Source: Oscillospiraceae bacterium (lineage in GTDB: Bacteria > Bacillota > Clostridia > Oscillospirales > CAG-272). Taken from it: a stretch of DNA of 52,308 nt. A program made the position numbers and the translations under genes. This document shows, piece after piece, positions 18,560-27,568 of the stretch. The stretch spans positions 1 to 52,308 of the forward strand of contig SVSW01000006.1 of the NCBI GenBank assembly GCA_015064095.1, in the 5' to 3' direction. Every line of letters begins with the position of its first letter. Within the stretch, counting starts at the first letter, position 1. Under the pieces are notes generated by a model that had not been told where the DNA came from, ran no database searches, and saw only the letters and a program-made list of their open reading frames with translations.

Positions 18560-19903
18560 TCAATCTGTATTTGTAAGTTCGTTAAGCGTGTACCAAGTCA
18601 GAGGTCCTGCAACACCGCTGACGGGAAGACCGCCGTTTTCCTGTATGGCGATCACGGCACGCTCGGTAGCGGGACCGAACTCTCCGTCCTCGGCAACGGT
18701 TGGAATATACGGATAATTTGCGGCGGCGCGGTTTATAAGTATTTGAAGATCAAGAACATCGCGACCGGACTGACCTAAATCAAGAAATCGTCCGGGATAT
18801 ATCTCACTTGCGCGGTCAGTGTATTCGGGCGGCAATGTGGCGATAGTTCTTTCGTAAGCGTCCGTGAGGGCGTTCCAGGTTTCGCGCCCAACGATCCCGT
18901 CGGGGTTCAAGCCGTTCGCGGCTTGAAATTGCCGCACGGCGTTTTCTGTGTTTTGATCGTACGTTCCCGTGATATAAACTTGAGGCAGGGAAGCATCAAA
19001 AAACGAGATGACCGAAAGATAATATTGGACAACTTCGGTTGGAGTTCCCGTATCACCGGGACCGACGGCAGTCGTATAAATTCGGTCAGCCTCACTGTAT
19101 GAAATACCCTCGCCCGTAAGCTCCGCGAGGCCCTTGACCGCATTGAATATCGACTTTATTTTATACCAGGTCGCCTTACCCACGATGCCGTCCGGTGTCA
19201 GATTGAATATGCGCTGAAAAGCCTTGACCGCCTCCTCGGTCTCCGTATCAAAAAGTCCGTCTGCTTCAAGATACGGGCGAATAGCCGGGTAGTTTTGACC
19301 TATGCGGTTGAGCTGACGCTGTATCGTTCTGACGTCTTCGCCCGCAGTGCCGAGCGAGAGCGCTCGACCGGGATAGGATGGCAAATTGGCCGCCGTAGGT
19401 GCGTTATAGACTATGCCTATGTCGTCGCCGTAGTAATATTGGAGAATTTCATACGGCGTCAAGCCTTCCTCCGCAAGATCTACCGTACCCCATTGCGAAA
19501 GACCGGGGCAACGGGTACGTACGCCGTCACAGTATTGGGCGAACAGAGGGCTTATATTACCCTCGCGCACGACATAATCATTGAAGATCTCGTCTGCGAT
19601 AGTTGAAACCGAATCGAAAATATCGCGTCCGTATATAAATTTTTGGTCGTATTGCGTGTCGGAGGTGATATCGAAATCATATCCGCGACTCGGATACCAC
19701 TCGGTATAGATCCTGTTTAAGGCAAATGATATTTGTGCAAACATATTTGCGCGAAGCGAGCTTTCGGGCCACGTGGGATATATCTCGCTGGACGCAACGT
19801 TTTTAACGTAATCAATAAACGGAACGCGCACGTTTTGTGCCGAGCTGTCATTTGGATTTCCGAGGTGGACTGTTATATATTCGGGAATTCTCGGTGCTGC
19901 CAT
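18560..19903 (-). CDS. SleC-like peptidoglycan-binding protein (SpoIID-like N-terminal region plus three PG_binding_1 repeats)
   Basis: Three repeats of the type DVRTIQRQLNRIG...GLFDTETEEAVKAFQRIFNLTPDGIVGKATW; N-terminus IPEYITVHLGNPNDSSAQNVRVPFIDYVKNVASSEIYPTWPESSLRANMFAQISFALNRIYTEWY. Confidence 0.85.
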   Translation of the reverse strand: MAAPRIPEYITVHLGNPNDSSAQNVRVPFIDYVKNVASSEIYPTWPESSLRANMFAQISFALNRIYTEWYPSRGYDFDITSDTQYDQKFIYGRDIFDSVSTIADEIFNDYVVREGNISPLFAQYCDGVRTRCPGLSQWGTVDLAEEGLTPYEILQYYYGDDIGIVYNAPTAANLPSYPGRALSLGTAGEDVRTIQRQLNRIGQNYPAIRPYLEADGLFDTETEEAVKAFQRIFNLTPDGIVGKATWYKIKSIFNAVKGLAELTGEGISYSEADRIYTTAVGPGDTGTPTEVVQYYLSVISFFDASLPQVYITGTYDQNTENAVRQFQAANGLNPDGIVGRETWNALTDAYERTIATLPPEYTDRASEIYPGRFLDLGQSGRDVLDLQILINRAAANYPYIPTVAEDGEFGPATERAVIAIQENGGLPVSGVAGPLTWYTLNELTNTD

Positions 19904-19905
19904 AT

Positions 19906-20964
19906 TTAACTCCTTATATTCATTAAAAGCGGCTGAACGGCGCGCACGCCGTCAAAAACCGTCACTTGCCGACGAAGGGTATTATAATCCGGATTGGTAG
20001 CTATCAGATCATATACCGCCGCTGTTTCGGGATCGTAGGGTCCCGGGTTCTTCCGGCGTTCGGGTGCGGGCAGCGGAATAAGATCTATTATGCCGTTTTC
20101 ATCTGTCACTCCGGCAAAGAAAACTCGTTCTCCGTCGGGGAAATTACGGGTTATTATGACCTCAACATCGGAAACGGGATATACCTGGTCCTGACGAAAC
20201 GCCTGAATTTTAAGATAGCCGGTAGCAGGATTGTTTTTTATGAACTCTACGTATGGATCGTCATTTTCAAATTCTTCTTCACGGTCGGTTGCGGAATCGC
20301 TTTCATCAGGAGGGGGAAGGGGATCGGTATCTACTTTTAGCGAATCCTCAAAGAAAACGGGATCGGGCGTTTTTATGCTTGCAACAGGCACAGTGCTTGC
20401 GGCAGGCAGACCGAGATAGTCAATTATTCCGTCGGCGATGCCTTGAGCGAAGAGCTCAGGCGAGTTTGCCATGAGTTCTGCGTCGCGGCGATTTGTAATA
20501 AAGCCCATCTCGACAAGCACAGCAGGCATACGCGTGCGTCGCAGAACATAAAGTCCCGGGCGAGCAATAACACCGCGGTTGGCAAGCCCCGTTTCGTTTG
20601 AAAGATTTTCAAGTATGCTCTCTCCAAGCGCTGCTGCGACAGTGCCGAGGGCGTATACAAGAGCCTCCGAGCCTGTTGCCGAGGGAGAGGCGGCTGCGTT
20701 GGTGTGCAGACTGATAAAATAGTCCGCGCCCCATGCGTTGGCTTCGTTAACACGCGCTGAGAGGGAAGATTGATTCGACGTGCCGATCACTTCTGCGGGG
20801 TCATTTCGGGAAAGCCTCGTTTCAAAGCCTGCCGATGTGAGAATGTCGGCAAGCCGCACTCCGATATCATATGAGATGTCCTGCTCTCGGTATCCGTTGC
20901 CCTCAGCCCCTGCATTCGGATTTTGGGGGTTGTGTCCTTGGTCGATGTAAATTTTTATTGCCAT
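19906..20964 (-). CDS. CwlD-like N-acetylmuramoyl-L-alanine amidase (Amidase_3) with C-terminal accessory domain
   Basis: IKIYIDQGHNPQNPNAGAEGNGYREQDISYDIGVRLADIL; FISLHTNAAASPSATGSEALVY; MPAVLVEMGFITNRRDAELM. Confidence 0.92.
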   Translation of the reverse strand: MAIKIYIDQGHNPQNPNAGAEGNGYREQDISYDIGVRLADILTSAGFETRLSRNDPAEVIGTSNQSSLSARVNEANAWGADYFISLHTNAAASPSATGSEALVYALGTVAAALGESILENLSNETGLANRGVIARPGLYVLRRTRMPAVLVEMGFITNRRDAELMANSPELFAQGIADGIIDYLGLPAASTVPVASIKTPDPVFFEDSLKVDTDPLPPPDESDSATDREEEFENDDPYVEFIKNNPATGYLKIQAFRQDQVYPVSDVEVIITRNFPDGERVFFAGVTDENGIIDLIPLPAPERRKNPGPYDPETAAVYDLIATNPDYNTLRRQVTVFDGVRAVQPLLMNIRS

Positions 20965-21085
20965 TACCTTATTCCTTTCTTGGTTATTCTTTATATTATA
21001 TGCGAAAAAAAGAAATTTGTAATTTCTATGGACTTTGGACGGCTTATATGTTAGAATATATTAAGTAAATTTAAAGAGGTTAGAG

Positions 21086-21994
21086 ATGTCACTTGTTGTA
21101 AACGGTCTTTGCAAGACTTTCGGCGAAAAGGTCGCCGTTGACAATATCAGCTTTGAAATGAGAAGCCCCGGAGTTTTCGGACTTATCGGAACGAACGGTG
21201 CGGGAAAAACCACGATAATTCGAATGATACTCGGCATTATGCGTCCCGATGCCGGCGAGGCGCTTTGGCAAGGCAAGCCCATCTCCCGAAAGTTGCTTAA
21301 TTTCGGATATCTGCCCGAGGAGCGCGGTATATACACCAAAAACCGCGTGCTTGAACAGCTCGTATATTTCGGAAAGCTGCGCGGTATGACTACGGCGGCG
21401 GCGAAAGCATCGGCAGAGGAGCTGCTCGAGCGCTTTGAGATCACAGAGTATGCGAATGTGACGGCGGATAAGCTTTCCAAGGGGAATCAGCAAAAAGTCC
21501 AGCTCGCCGCAACGCTTATACACGACCCCGAGCTGATCTTCCTCGACGAGCCTTTTTCGGGGCTCGATCCGATCAATGCAGAGTCGCTTCGCAAGATCAT
21601 AAACAAGCTGGTTGAAAAAAAGAAATACATAATAATGAGCAGCCACCAAATGTCAACGGTAGAGGAATATTGCGAGGATCTTGTGCTCTTGCATCGAGGC
21701 AAGGCGTTGCTTTCGGGAAATCTTCGAAAGATCAAGGCAGGCTACGGTGCAACGAAGCTCGCAGTGTCGGCTGATGAGAATGTTTTGCCTTTTGCAGAGC
21801 AGGTCGGCATGAAGATCAAGGAGGTTCGCGCAGACGGAGTGGAATTTTTGCTCCCCGAAACGGATACGGCAAAGAAATTTTTGGCATTGCTTGCCGAAAA
21901 CTCAATATTGCCGACGAAATTTGAGATCCTCGAACCGACGTTGAACGAAATATTCATAGATAAAGTCAAGGACGAAGCGGAGGCAGAAAAATGA
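21086..21994 (+). CDS. ABC transporter ATP-binding protein, NatA-like
   Basis: Walker A GTNGAGKTT; LSKGNQQKVQLAATLIHDPELIFLDEPFSGLDPIN; C-terminal DUF4162-like tail. Confidence 0.93.
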   Translation: MSLVVNGLCKTFGEKVAVDNISFEMRSPGVFGLIGTNGAGKTTIIRMILGIMRPDAGEALWQGKPISRKLLNFGYLPEERGIYTKNRVLEQLVYFGKLRGMTTAAAKASAEELLERFEITEYANVTADKLSKGNQQKVQLAATLIHDPELIFLDEPFSGLDPINAESLRKIINKLVEKKKYIIMSSHQMSTVEEYCEDLVLLHRGKALLSGNLRKIKAGYGATKLAVSADENVLPFAEQVGMKIKEVRADGVEFLLPETDTAKKFLALLAENSILPTKFEILEPTLNEIFIDKVKDEAEAEK

Positions 21995-23241
21995 GAAATA
22001 TTTTTACTGTTTTTGCATATACGTTTAAGATCGCCGCAAAAAAACGAGCCTTTATCATAACAACAGCCGTTATTATTTCGCTCGTTTTGATCCTTTGCTC
22101 CGTTCCTCGCCTGCTAAATGCGTTCACTGGCGGAGATGTTGACAGCCTCACAGAGGGCGTATTTTATACTTGCTATTATATAGATGAAGACGGTATGATA
22201 CCCGGCGGCGAGATCGCGCTTTATAACGAGATGACAAACACCTTCTTCCCGGTCGGAGAAATGTCGAAGCTTGATGAATACCGAGCCGAGATAAACGATG
22301 ACTCAACGGTGTCGGTCATTATTGTTGAGAACGTCGGCGGTGCGCCGCAAATACGTGTCATTGCGCGCGATTTTATGAGCAATATGAGCACCTCGACAGG
22401 GGTGGTTACAGAGATACTCAGCCGTGAATATGTAAAGAAAACTCTTGCCGAAAACGGCGTTTCGGGTGAGCTTATCGATTTTTCGCAGACAAAGCTTCCA
22501 ATCGGTGTTGAGCCGGAAAGGAATATAGCGCTTGCCGGATATACTATGGGGATCGTTATGATCACACTCGTATTTTTTGCCGTTTATTATTACGGTTACG
22601 GCGTTGCATCGTCAATAGCCGGCGAAAAATCCTCGCGCGTTATGGAAACCTTGATAGTTTCTGCCTCGCCGCGCAATATTTTGATCGGAAAATGTCTTGG
22701 TATGGGCGCGCTCGGTCTTTGCCAGTTCGGCGGAATACTGCTTTTCGCTGTCGTTTGCATAAAGCTGCTTATCCCTGCGGATTTTGCATTTATGGGCGAA
22801 TCGCTTTCGTTTGATGTGTTTACACCGTCTATCGCCGTGCTGACCGTTCTGTTCTTCGTTTTCGGATATGCACTTTATGCCGTGCTTAATGCCGTATGCG
22901 GAGCAACGGTCAATAAGATCGAGGATCTAAACACCGCGATCATGCCTGTTATGTGGACATCGATGCTTGCATTTTATTTCAGCTATTTTACGGCGATCAT
23001 GGGGTCGAATTACGAGTATCTTTTCAAGATCGCAATGTATGTGCCGATCACAGCGCCGTTTATTATGCCCTTTGCGCTCCTTAACGGAATGGCAACCCCC
23101 GTTGATATAATCATCTCGGCGACGATATTGCTCGTTTCGATCGCGGTCGTCACCGCGCTTTCCGTGAGAGTTTACACCGCATCGGTAATGCATTACGGCA
23201 AGCGCATGAAGCTGCGCGATGCATATAAAGCAAAAATGTAA
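21991..23241 (+). CDS. ABC transporter permease, NatB-like (ABC-2 family)
   Basis: 416 aa; 4-bp overlap with NatA-like ORF; multiple TMs; YYGYGVASSIAGEKSSRVMETLIVSASPRNILIGKCLGMG. Confidence 0.9.
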   Translation: MRNIFTVFAYTFKIAAKKRAFIITTAVIISLVLILCSVPRLLNAFTGGDVDSLTEGVFYTCYYIDEDGMIPGGEIALYNEMTNTFFPVGEMSKLDEYRAEINDDSTVSVIIVENVGGAPQIRVIARDFMSNMSTSTGVVTEILSREYVKKTLAENGVSGELIDFSQTKLPIGVEPERNIALAGYTMGIVMITLVFFAVYYYGYGVASSIAGEKSSRVMETLIVSASPRNILIGKCLGMGALGLCQFGGILLFAVVCIKLLIPADFAFMGESLSFDVFTPSIAVLTVLFFVFGYALYAVLNAVCGATVNKIEDLNTAIMPVMWTSMLAFYFSYFTAIMGSNYEYLFKIAMYVPITAPFIMPFALLNGMATPVDIIISATILLVSIAVVTALSVRVYTASVMHYGKRMKLRDAYKAKM

Positions 23242-23247
23242 ATAAAA

Positions 23248-23275
23248 AAGCAAGTCTTATGACTTGCTTTTTTTT
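23248..23275. terminator. Rho-independent terminator between convergent genes
   Basis: AAGCAAGTC-TTAT-GACTTGCTTTTTTTT; overlaps the 3' end of the minus-strand ECF gene. Confidence 0.85.
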
Positions 23276-23781
23276 GTGATCAACATAAAAGCGGGAATAA
23301 TTATCAGCTGAAGGATTATTCCGGGTATTCCAGCGATAATGATACCTGTCAGCAGTGAAGGGAATGTAAACGGAATATTGGCAAGCGAGAGCAAAGCGAT
23401 CTGAACGGTGCATCTGACCAAGCGCCCCACAACCATTGCGGGCAACATGCTTATGTAAACGGAAAGAAGATTTTTGCGTTTTGAAAATTTCCAAATAAGT
23501 CCGGCAACGATAGCATATACAGCCATTTCAAAGGCGATCGATATTGCTTCAGGATAAAAGTTCGGCCGCGCAAAAACCAGCGAACGGAAAAGAGGAAGAA
23601 TGAAAGCCATGGGAGCGGCATATTGCGCACCGCAAATGAACGCGCACAGAAAAACGGGAATATGCATCGGTAAAAGCATCGAACCTATCTGAGGTATTTG
23701 ACCGAAAAGAAAAGGAAGAATAATTCCGGTGGCGAGGAACATCGCCGTCAGTGTTAATTTTTTTGTGTTTAGTATGTTCAT
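23257..23781 (-). CDS. ECF transporter S component (vitamin uptake, substrate not determined)
   Basis: MNILNTKKLTLTAMFLATGIILPFLFGQIPQIGSMLLPMHIPVFLCAFICGAQYAAPMAFILPLFRSL, six predicted TMs. Confidence 0.85.
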   Translation of the reverse strand: MNILNTKKLTLTAMFLATGIILPFLFGQIPQIGSMLLPMHIPVFLCAFICGAQYAAPMAFILPLFRSLVFARPNFYPEAISIAFEMAVYAIVAGLIWKFSKRKNLLSVYISMLPAMVVGRLVRCTVQIALLSLANIPFTFPSLLTGIIIAGIPGIILQLIIIPAFMLITKKSKS

Positions 23782-23855
23782 TTTAAATCCACCGCCTTTT
23801 TGGATATTGTAGCATAAAATGATCATTTTGTAAAGCAAAACAAAGGAAAAACATA

Positions 23856-23884
23856 TTGACATAAGGGAGTTTTTATGGTACAAT
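23856..23884 (+). promoter_or_regulatory. SigA promoter for tRNA-Gln
   Basis: TTGACA-N17-TACAAT. Confidence 0.8.
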
Positions 23885-23895
23885 AGGAAAAGTGA

Positions 23896-23970
23896 TGGGA
23901 TGTCGCCAAGCGGTAAGGCACGGGACTTTGACTCCCGCATTCGTCAGTTCAAATCTGGCCATCCCAGCCA
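23896..23970 (+). tRNA. tRNA-Gln (anticodon TTG), CCA encoded
   Basis: TGGGATG...CATCCCAGCCA acceptor; anticodon arm CGGGA-CTTTGAC-TCCCG; T arm GTTCAAATC. Confidence 0.94.
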
Positions 23971-23998
23971 AATCCCCGAGGACTTGTCCTTGGGGATT
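23971..23998 (+). terminator. Hairpin terminator after tRNA-Gln
   Basis: AATCCCCGAGGA-CTTG-TCCTTGGGGATT, then TACTTTTTC. Confidence 0.65.
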
Positions 23999-24002
23999 TA
24001 CT

Positions 24003-24084
24003 TTTTCACTTTTCACTCTTCACTCTTCACTAACTCGGGGATTTTGCAAGGTAATAGGTAATAGTGAATAGCGAAGAAGTAAGG
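24003..24084. repeat. Degenerate heptad tandem repeats in inverted orientation
   Basis: Left arm TTTTCAC TTTTCAC TCTTCAC TCTTCAC (24003-24030); right arm GGTAATA GGTAATA GTGAATA GCGAAGA AGTAAGG (24050-24084). GTGAAKA is the reverse complement of TMTTCAC. Confidence 0.7.
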
Positions 24085-24128
24085 TGGCTTTTCTCTTTAA
24101 CCGTGATGGTTCAAATCCCGGCAAAAAA

Positions 24129-24155
24129 AGCACTTGCATTGCAAGTGCTTTTTTG
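24129..24155. terminator. Rho-independent terminator (potentially bidirectional)
   Basis: AAAAAAAGCACTTGC-ATT-GCAAGTGCTTTTTT. Confidence 0.85.
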
Positions 24156-24169
24156 TTTAAGACCGGTTT

Positions 24170-25171
24170 TTAATTTTCTTTCAAATATGCGTCCATTCTG
24201 TCGTTTATGGGAGAAGGCTTCCATTCGTAATCCGGCGGCAGGGCTGAAAGCTCAGAACGCAGCCCGTCATAAAGCGATATCAGATCGCTTTGCTTCATGC
24301 CCGTTGCGGCAAGGATCTTGGAATTATCCACTATTCGATCAAAAAGTCTGTCGTATTCGAGCTGCCAGCGGTAGAATTTATCTCCGAGCGCCTGCACTTG
24401 AAGGAAGGTGTCTTCATCGACCCACTCGTATTTAAGACCGCCTATTTCTTTATAATATTCGGCGATCTCGCCCCATGTATGATGCTCGGCGGTGGAAACG
24501 GTATATGTTTCGCGCATTGCAACGGGATTTAATACAAGGCGGGCTATCATTTTTGCAACATCGCCGCCCCAGCTCATCGTTGCCTCGACGTCCTTTGCCT
24601 CGCGGGGAAGCAGGACTGTCTTTCCGCTTCTCATACGCTCGACGACAACGGGTGCTTCAAGCGTTACAAGCTGGAAACGGAATGAAGAATAGGTTATTGC
24701 AGGGCGAACGATCGTGAAGTTATTATAATTCGAGTTATTAAGAATATTCTCGCCGATAGCCTTGTAAAGACCGTACTCCTGTTCATACTCTGCGAGAAAT
24801 TCTTTATTCTCCGAAGCGTCAAGCAAACGCGGAGAGGTTTCGCGGATCGGAACCTCCTTGTTTGCGTAAACGCGATATGATGAAAGGAAAATATAATGAT
24901 CCGTTGAGGAGAGCAACATATCCATGCGCGCGGCAAATTTTGTTGCGGGCTTGTAAATAAGAAAATCCACTATCGCATCATAGCGATTTTTGAGAATTTC
25001 GGCGAGCTCCGCATCATCAAGCGCGTTGAGCTTCATATATTTCAAATTTTCGTGATTTGAAACGGCATCGTCGATCGACACGGCGTCAACCGCATAGCCC
25101 ATTTCGATAAGCTCGGGCACAAGATAGCGTCCCATAGCGCCTGTTGCGCCGAGAACAAGAATTTTTTTCAT
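24170..25171 (-). CDS. NAD-dependent epimerase/dehydratase (extended SDR)
   Basis: MKKILVLGATGAMGRYLVPELIEMGYAVDAV; FLSSYRVYANKEVPIRE; VRPAITYSSFRFQ. Confidence 0.88.
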   Translation of the reverse strand: MKKILVLGATGAMGRYLVPELIEMGYAVDAVSIDDAVSNHENLKYMKLNALDDAELAEILKNRYDAIVDFLIYKPATKFAARMDMLLSSTDHYIFLSSYRVYANKEVPIRETSPRLLDASENKEFLAEYEQEYGLYKAIGENILNNSNYNNFTIVRPAITYSSFRFQLVTLEAPVVVERMRSGKTVLLPREAKDVEATMSWGGDVAKMIARLVLNPVAMRETYTVSTAEHHTWGEIAEYYKEIGGLKYEWVDEDTFLQVQALGDKFYRWQLEYDRLFDRIVDNSKILAATGMKQSDLISLYDGLRSELSALPPDYEWKPSPINDRMDAYLKEN

Positions 25172-25173
25172 AT

Positions 25174-26190
25174 TTACTCCTTTGCATTGCAAGCCTTAAG
25201 TAAAAGGCGATATAGATTTTTTTCATAGTCAACCGAAAAAAGAGGCTTCTCATCGCCGCGAATGCAGGCGGCAAAATGCTGCATCATGCCGTCATATCGG
25301 TTATACATATCGGAAACGGTATGCGTGCCGGTGTCGTTCCAATTAAACGCCGATGAAAACTCACGGTGTTCGGTATAAAGGTCAAGACGGCCGTTTTCAC
25401 GCTTTTCGTCCTCAAATTCAAGCGGCTTTATCTCAATCGTTCCGCCCTCTCCGCAAATGACGAGTTGACGGCGGAAAAATCCGCCCGGCTCGGCAGCCGC
25501 AGTTTTGATGAACGAGCAACCGTTTTCGTATTTGAATACTGCCATTCCGAAATCCTCAGCGCCGTCAGAGTTTATTGAGGCGTTGCAGGGTATTATTTCA
25601 AGCGGTTCACCCTGAATTTGATATACCATATCGACCAAATGACAGCCGAGATAAAACATCATTCCTCCGGGGAAGCGCGCAAGCCATTTGCGCTTTTCCG
25701 GCTTGTGCTCACAGCTCATTTGGACTTCGACGGAATATATTTTGCCGAGCTCGCCCGATTTTGCACGCTCTATTGCTGAACGTATAACGGAATTAAATCG
25801 GTACATATATCCGATAGAGAAGACCAGCCCGCGAGCCTTTATTTCATCTGCCAAATCGTAAAATTCAGAGGCATCGGGCGATCCGGGCTTATCCATATGA
25901 ATGTGAAGACCGCGTTCTGCTGCCATTTTTGCGTATTTACAAAGGTTTCGCTCTTCGGTTTCTATTATTGCGGCGTCAACCCCCGGAACAGCAAATGCTT
26001 CACTGACGGAAAGCTGTGGGATACCGAGCTTTTTGTATTTTTCGATACGGTCGGAAAAAGCAAGCTCTTCTTCCTTTGGCACGGCAAAAGCTGCGACCTC
26101 GAAAAGCTCGTTTTGGCTTATTACACTGTCAAAAATGGGAGGTGCGTGGTCGTGCCCGAGCCCGATCACTATAACTTTAAGTTTTCTCAT
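25174..26190 (-). CDS. Gfo/Idh/MocA family oxidoreductase
   Basis: 338 aa; RGLHIHMDKPGSPDASEFYDLADEIKARGLVFSIGYMYRFNSVIRSAIERAKSGELGKIYSVEVQMS. Confidence 0.9.
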   Translation of the reverse strand: MRKLKVIVIGLGHDHAPPIFDSVISQNELFEVAAFAVPKEEELAFSDRIEKYKKLGIPQLSVSEAFAVPGVDAAIIETEERNLCKYAKMAAERGLHIHMDKPGSPDASEFYDLADEIKARGLVFSIGYMYRFNSVIRSAIERAKSGELGKIYSVEVQMSCEHKPEKRKWLARFPGGMMFYLGCHLVDMVYQIQGEPLEIIPCNASINSDGAEDFGMAVFKYENGCSFIKTAAAEPGGFFRRQLVICGEGGTIEIKPLEFEDEKRENGRLDLYTEHREFSSAFNWNDTGTHTVSDMYNRYDGMMQHFAACIRGDEKPLFSVDYEKNLYRLLLKACNAKE

Positions 26191-26810
26191 TTCAATATTT
26201 TTTCACATTCCAAAAGATATTTTTGAATTTTTTGCTCGCCGTCGGCGCGGCAGCCGAGAGGATCATAATCGTGAGATGTGATTACGGTCTTTAAATCTAA
26301 ATCCTTAACACGCACAAGAGTTTTTGCGTACGATGCCCGATTTGAAACCGACGGCAAAAATCTTCCGACCCGACCGGGCTGAAGTGCGTCAACGGAAAGC
26401 AAGATCTTGTCTTTTATATCAAGCACCGCAAGACATTCATCAGCGTGACCGGACAAATTCAAAACCGTAAAGCGTTCAAAAAATATTTCTCCGTCTTTTG
26501 CAGACCGTGTGCTTTTCCATTCCTTCATGGGCTCGCCGAAATGAACGACGGGCACGGAGGGGAACATTTCCGAAATTCGAAAGATACCGCCTGCATGATC
26601 GTCGTGCAGATGCGAGCAGAAAATATATTCCGGCTCTGCACCGAGTTCTTTTAATGCCGGCAAGATGTAATTTTCTGCGTCTTCTTTTGTTGTCGCACCG
26701 TCAAGCAAAGCCCAAGAATTTCCGCCTCGCAATGCAAACACTGCTGTGTAGATATTCTCAAACGGTACGCACAGTCGGTAAATGCTTTCGGTCAGCTTTT
26801 CAAAGCTCAT
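26187..26810 (-). CDS. MBL-fold metallo-hydrolase
   Basis: CSHLHDDHAGGI motif, TVLNLSGHADECLAVLD, TVITSHDYDPLG. 4-bp overlaps on both sides. Confidence 0.9.
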   Translation of the reverse strand: MSFEKLTESIYRLCVPFENIYTAVFALRGGNSWALLDGATTKEDAENYILPALKELGAEPEYIFCSHLHDDHAGGIFRISEMFPSVPVVHFGEPMKEWKSTRSAKDGEIFFERFTVLNLSGHADECLAVLDIKDKILLSVDALQPGRVGRFLPSVSNRASYAKTLVRVKDLDLKTVITSHDYDPLGCRADGEQKIQKYLLECEKILK

Positions 26811-27568
26811 ATCACGAAATTATCCGCAATTGCCCGTATTGAACGGCAAAGCGGTTGATATTTTGTTGAAAGCTCGTCGTGGCGCTGAACCGTCAGCCAC
26901 ATAGACGAGCCGAGATACGGCCCTATCTGGCGAAGGAGAGAGCAGTTCGTTCCGGCGGCAAGAAACAGGAACGGACGGTCAAGCTCGCGGCGCAAAAGTT
27001 CTGTTGTCGCAAGGCAGGATAGCTCCTCGTCTTCACTGTTGGAGGTTATTACGATCTTAATAATATCCGCACCGCGCTCCGCTTGCGCACGCGCAATAGC
27101 GAGCACTTCCTCTGGCGGCAAAAATTTACCCGTGTGCGTTGACATCAGGACCTCACCGCCGAGAGAATGTATTTTGTCAATAAACGCCTTTTGCTTTTTA
27201 ACTGCCTCGGTGTCATATGTTATCTGCAAAGGATCGGGGCAAAAGCAGTCCGCCATTACGTCTATAAGAGTTGCGCCGTTACGGAGCATTTGCAAAAGCC
27301 CCTCGCAAAGCGTGTCATCGCTGTCGCCCTTGTTATTTGCGCTTCTGTAATTCGTTACGTAAACGGGGCGTCCGCGCGCTTCGTCAAAGATGGCGCGCAG
27401 AGTGTCATCGTCGCGGCACTCTTTCGGCAGCTCCTCTATTTGAAATCCGATAGCGTCTGCACCGTCGTACAGCGCATTTCTGATAAGGATTTTGACATCA
27501 AGCGGCGTTTTTGCCTGAACCATGCAGGTTACAAGAGGCTTTCCGTACTTAATAAATGTAGGTTTCAT
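26807..27568 (-). CDS. Type I 3-dehydroquinate dehydratase-like (beta/alpha)8 protein
   Basis: DGADAIGFQIEELP, VYVTNYRSANNKGD, VLMSTHTGKFLPPEE (His), ADIIKIVITSNS (candidate Schiff-base Lys), CSLLRQIGPYLGSS. Confidence 0.7.
   Translation of the reverse strand: MKPTFIKYGKPLVTCMVQAKTPLDVKILIRNALYDGADAIGFQIEELPKECRDDDTLRAIFDEARGRPVYVTNYRSANNKGDSDDTLCEGLLQMLRNGATLIDVMADCFCPDPLQITYDTEAVKKQKAFIDKIHSLGGEVLMSTHTGKFLPPEEVLAIARAQAERGADIIKIVITSNSEDEELSCLATTELLRRELDRPFLFLAAGTNCSLLRQIGPYLGSSMWLTVQRHDELSTKYQPLCRSIRAIADNFVI

Noticed and set aside
23782-23880. Riboswitch upstream of the ECF S component
   Set aside because: A good minus-strand promoter (TTTACA-N17-TACAAT) sits within about 60 nt of the ATG, leaving no room for an aptamer.
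24003-24084. CRISPR array
   Set aside because: Repeats are 7-nt contiguous heptads with no spacers; no cas genes in the window.
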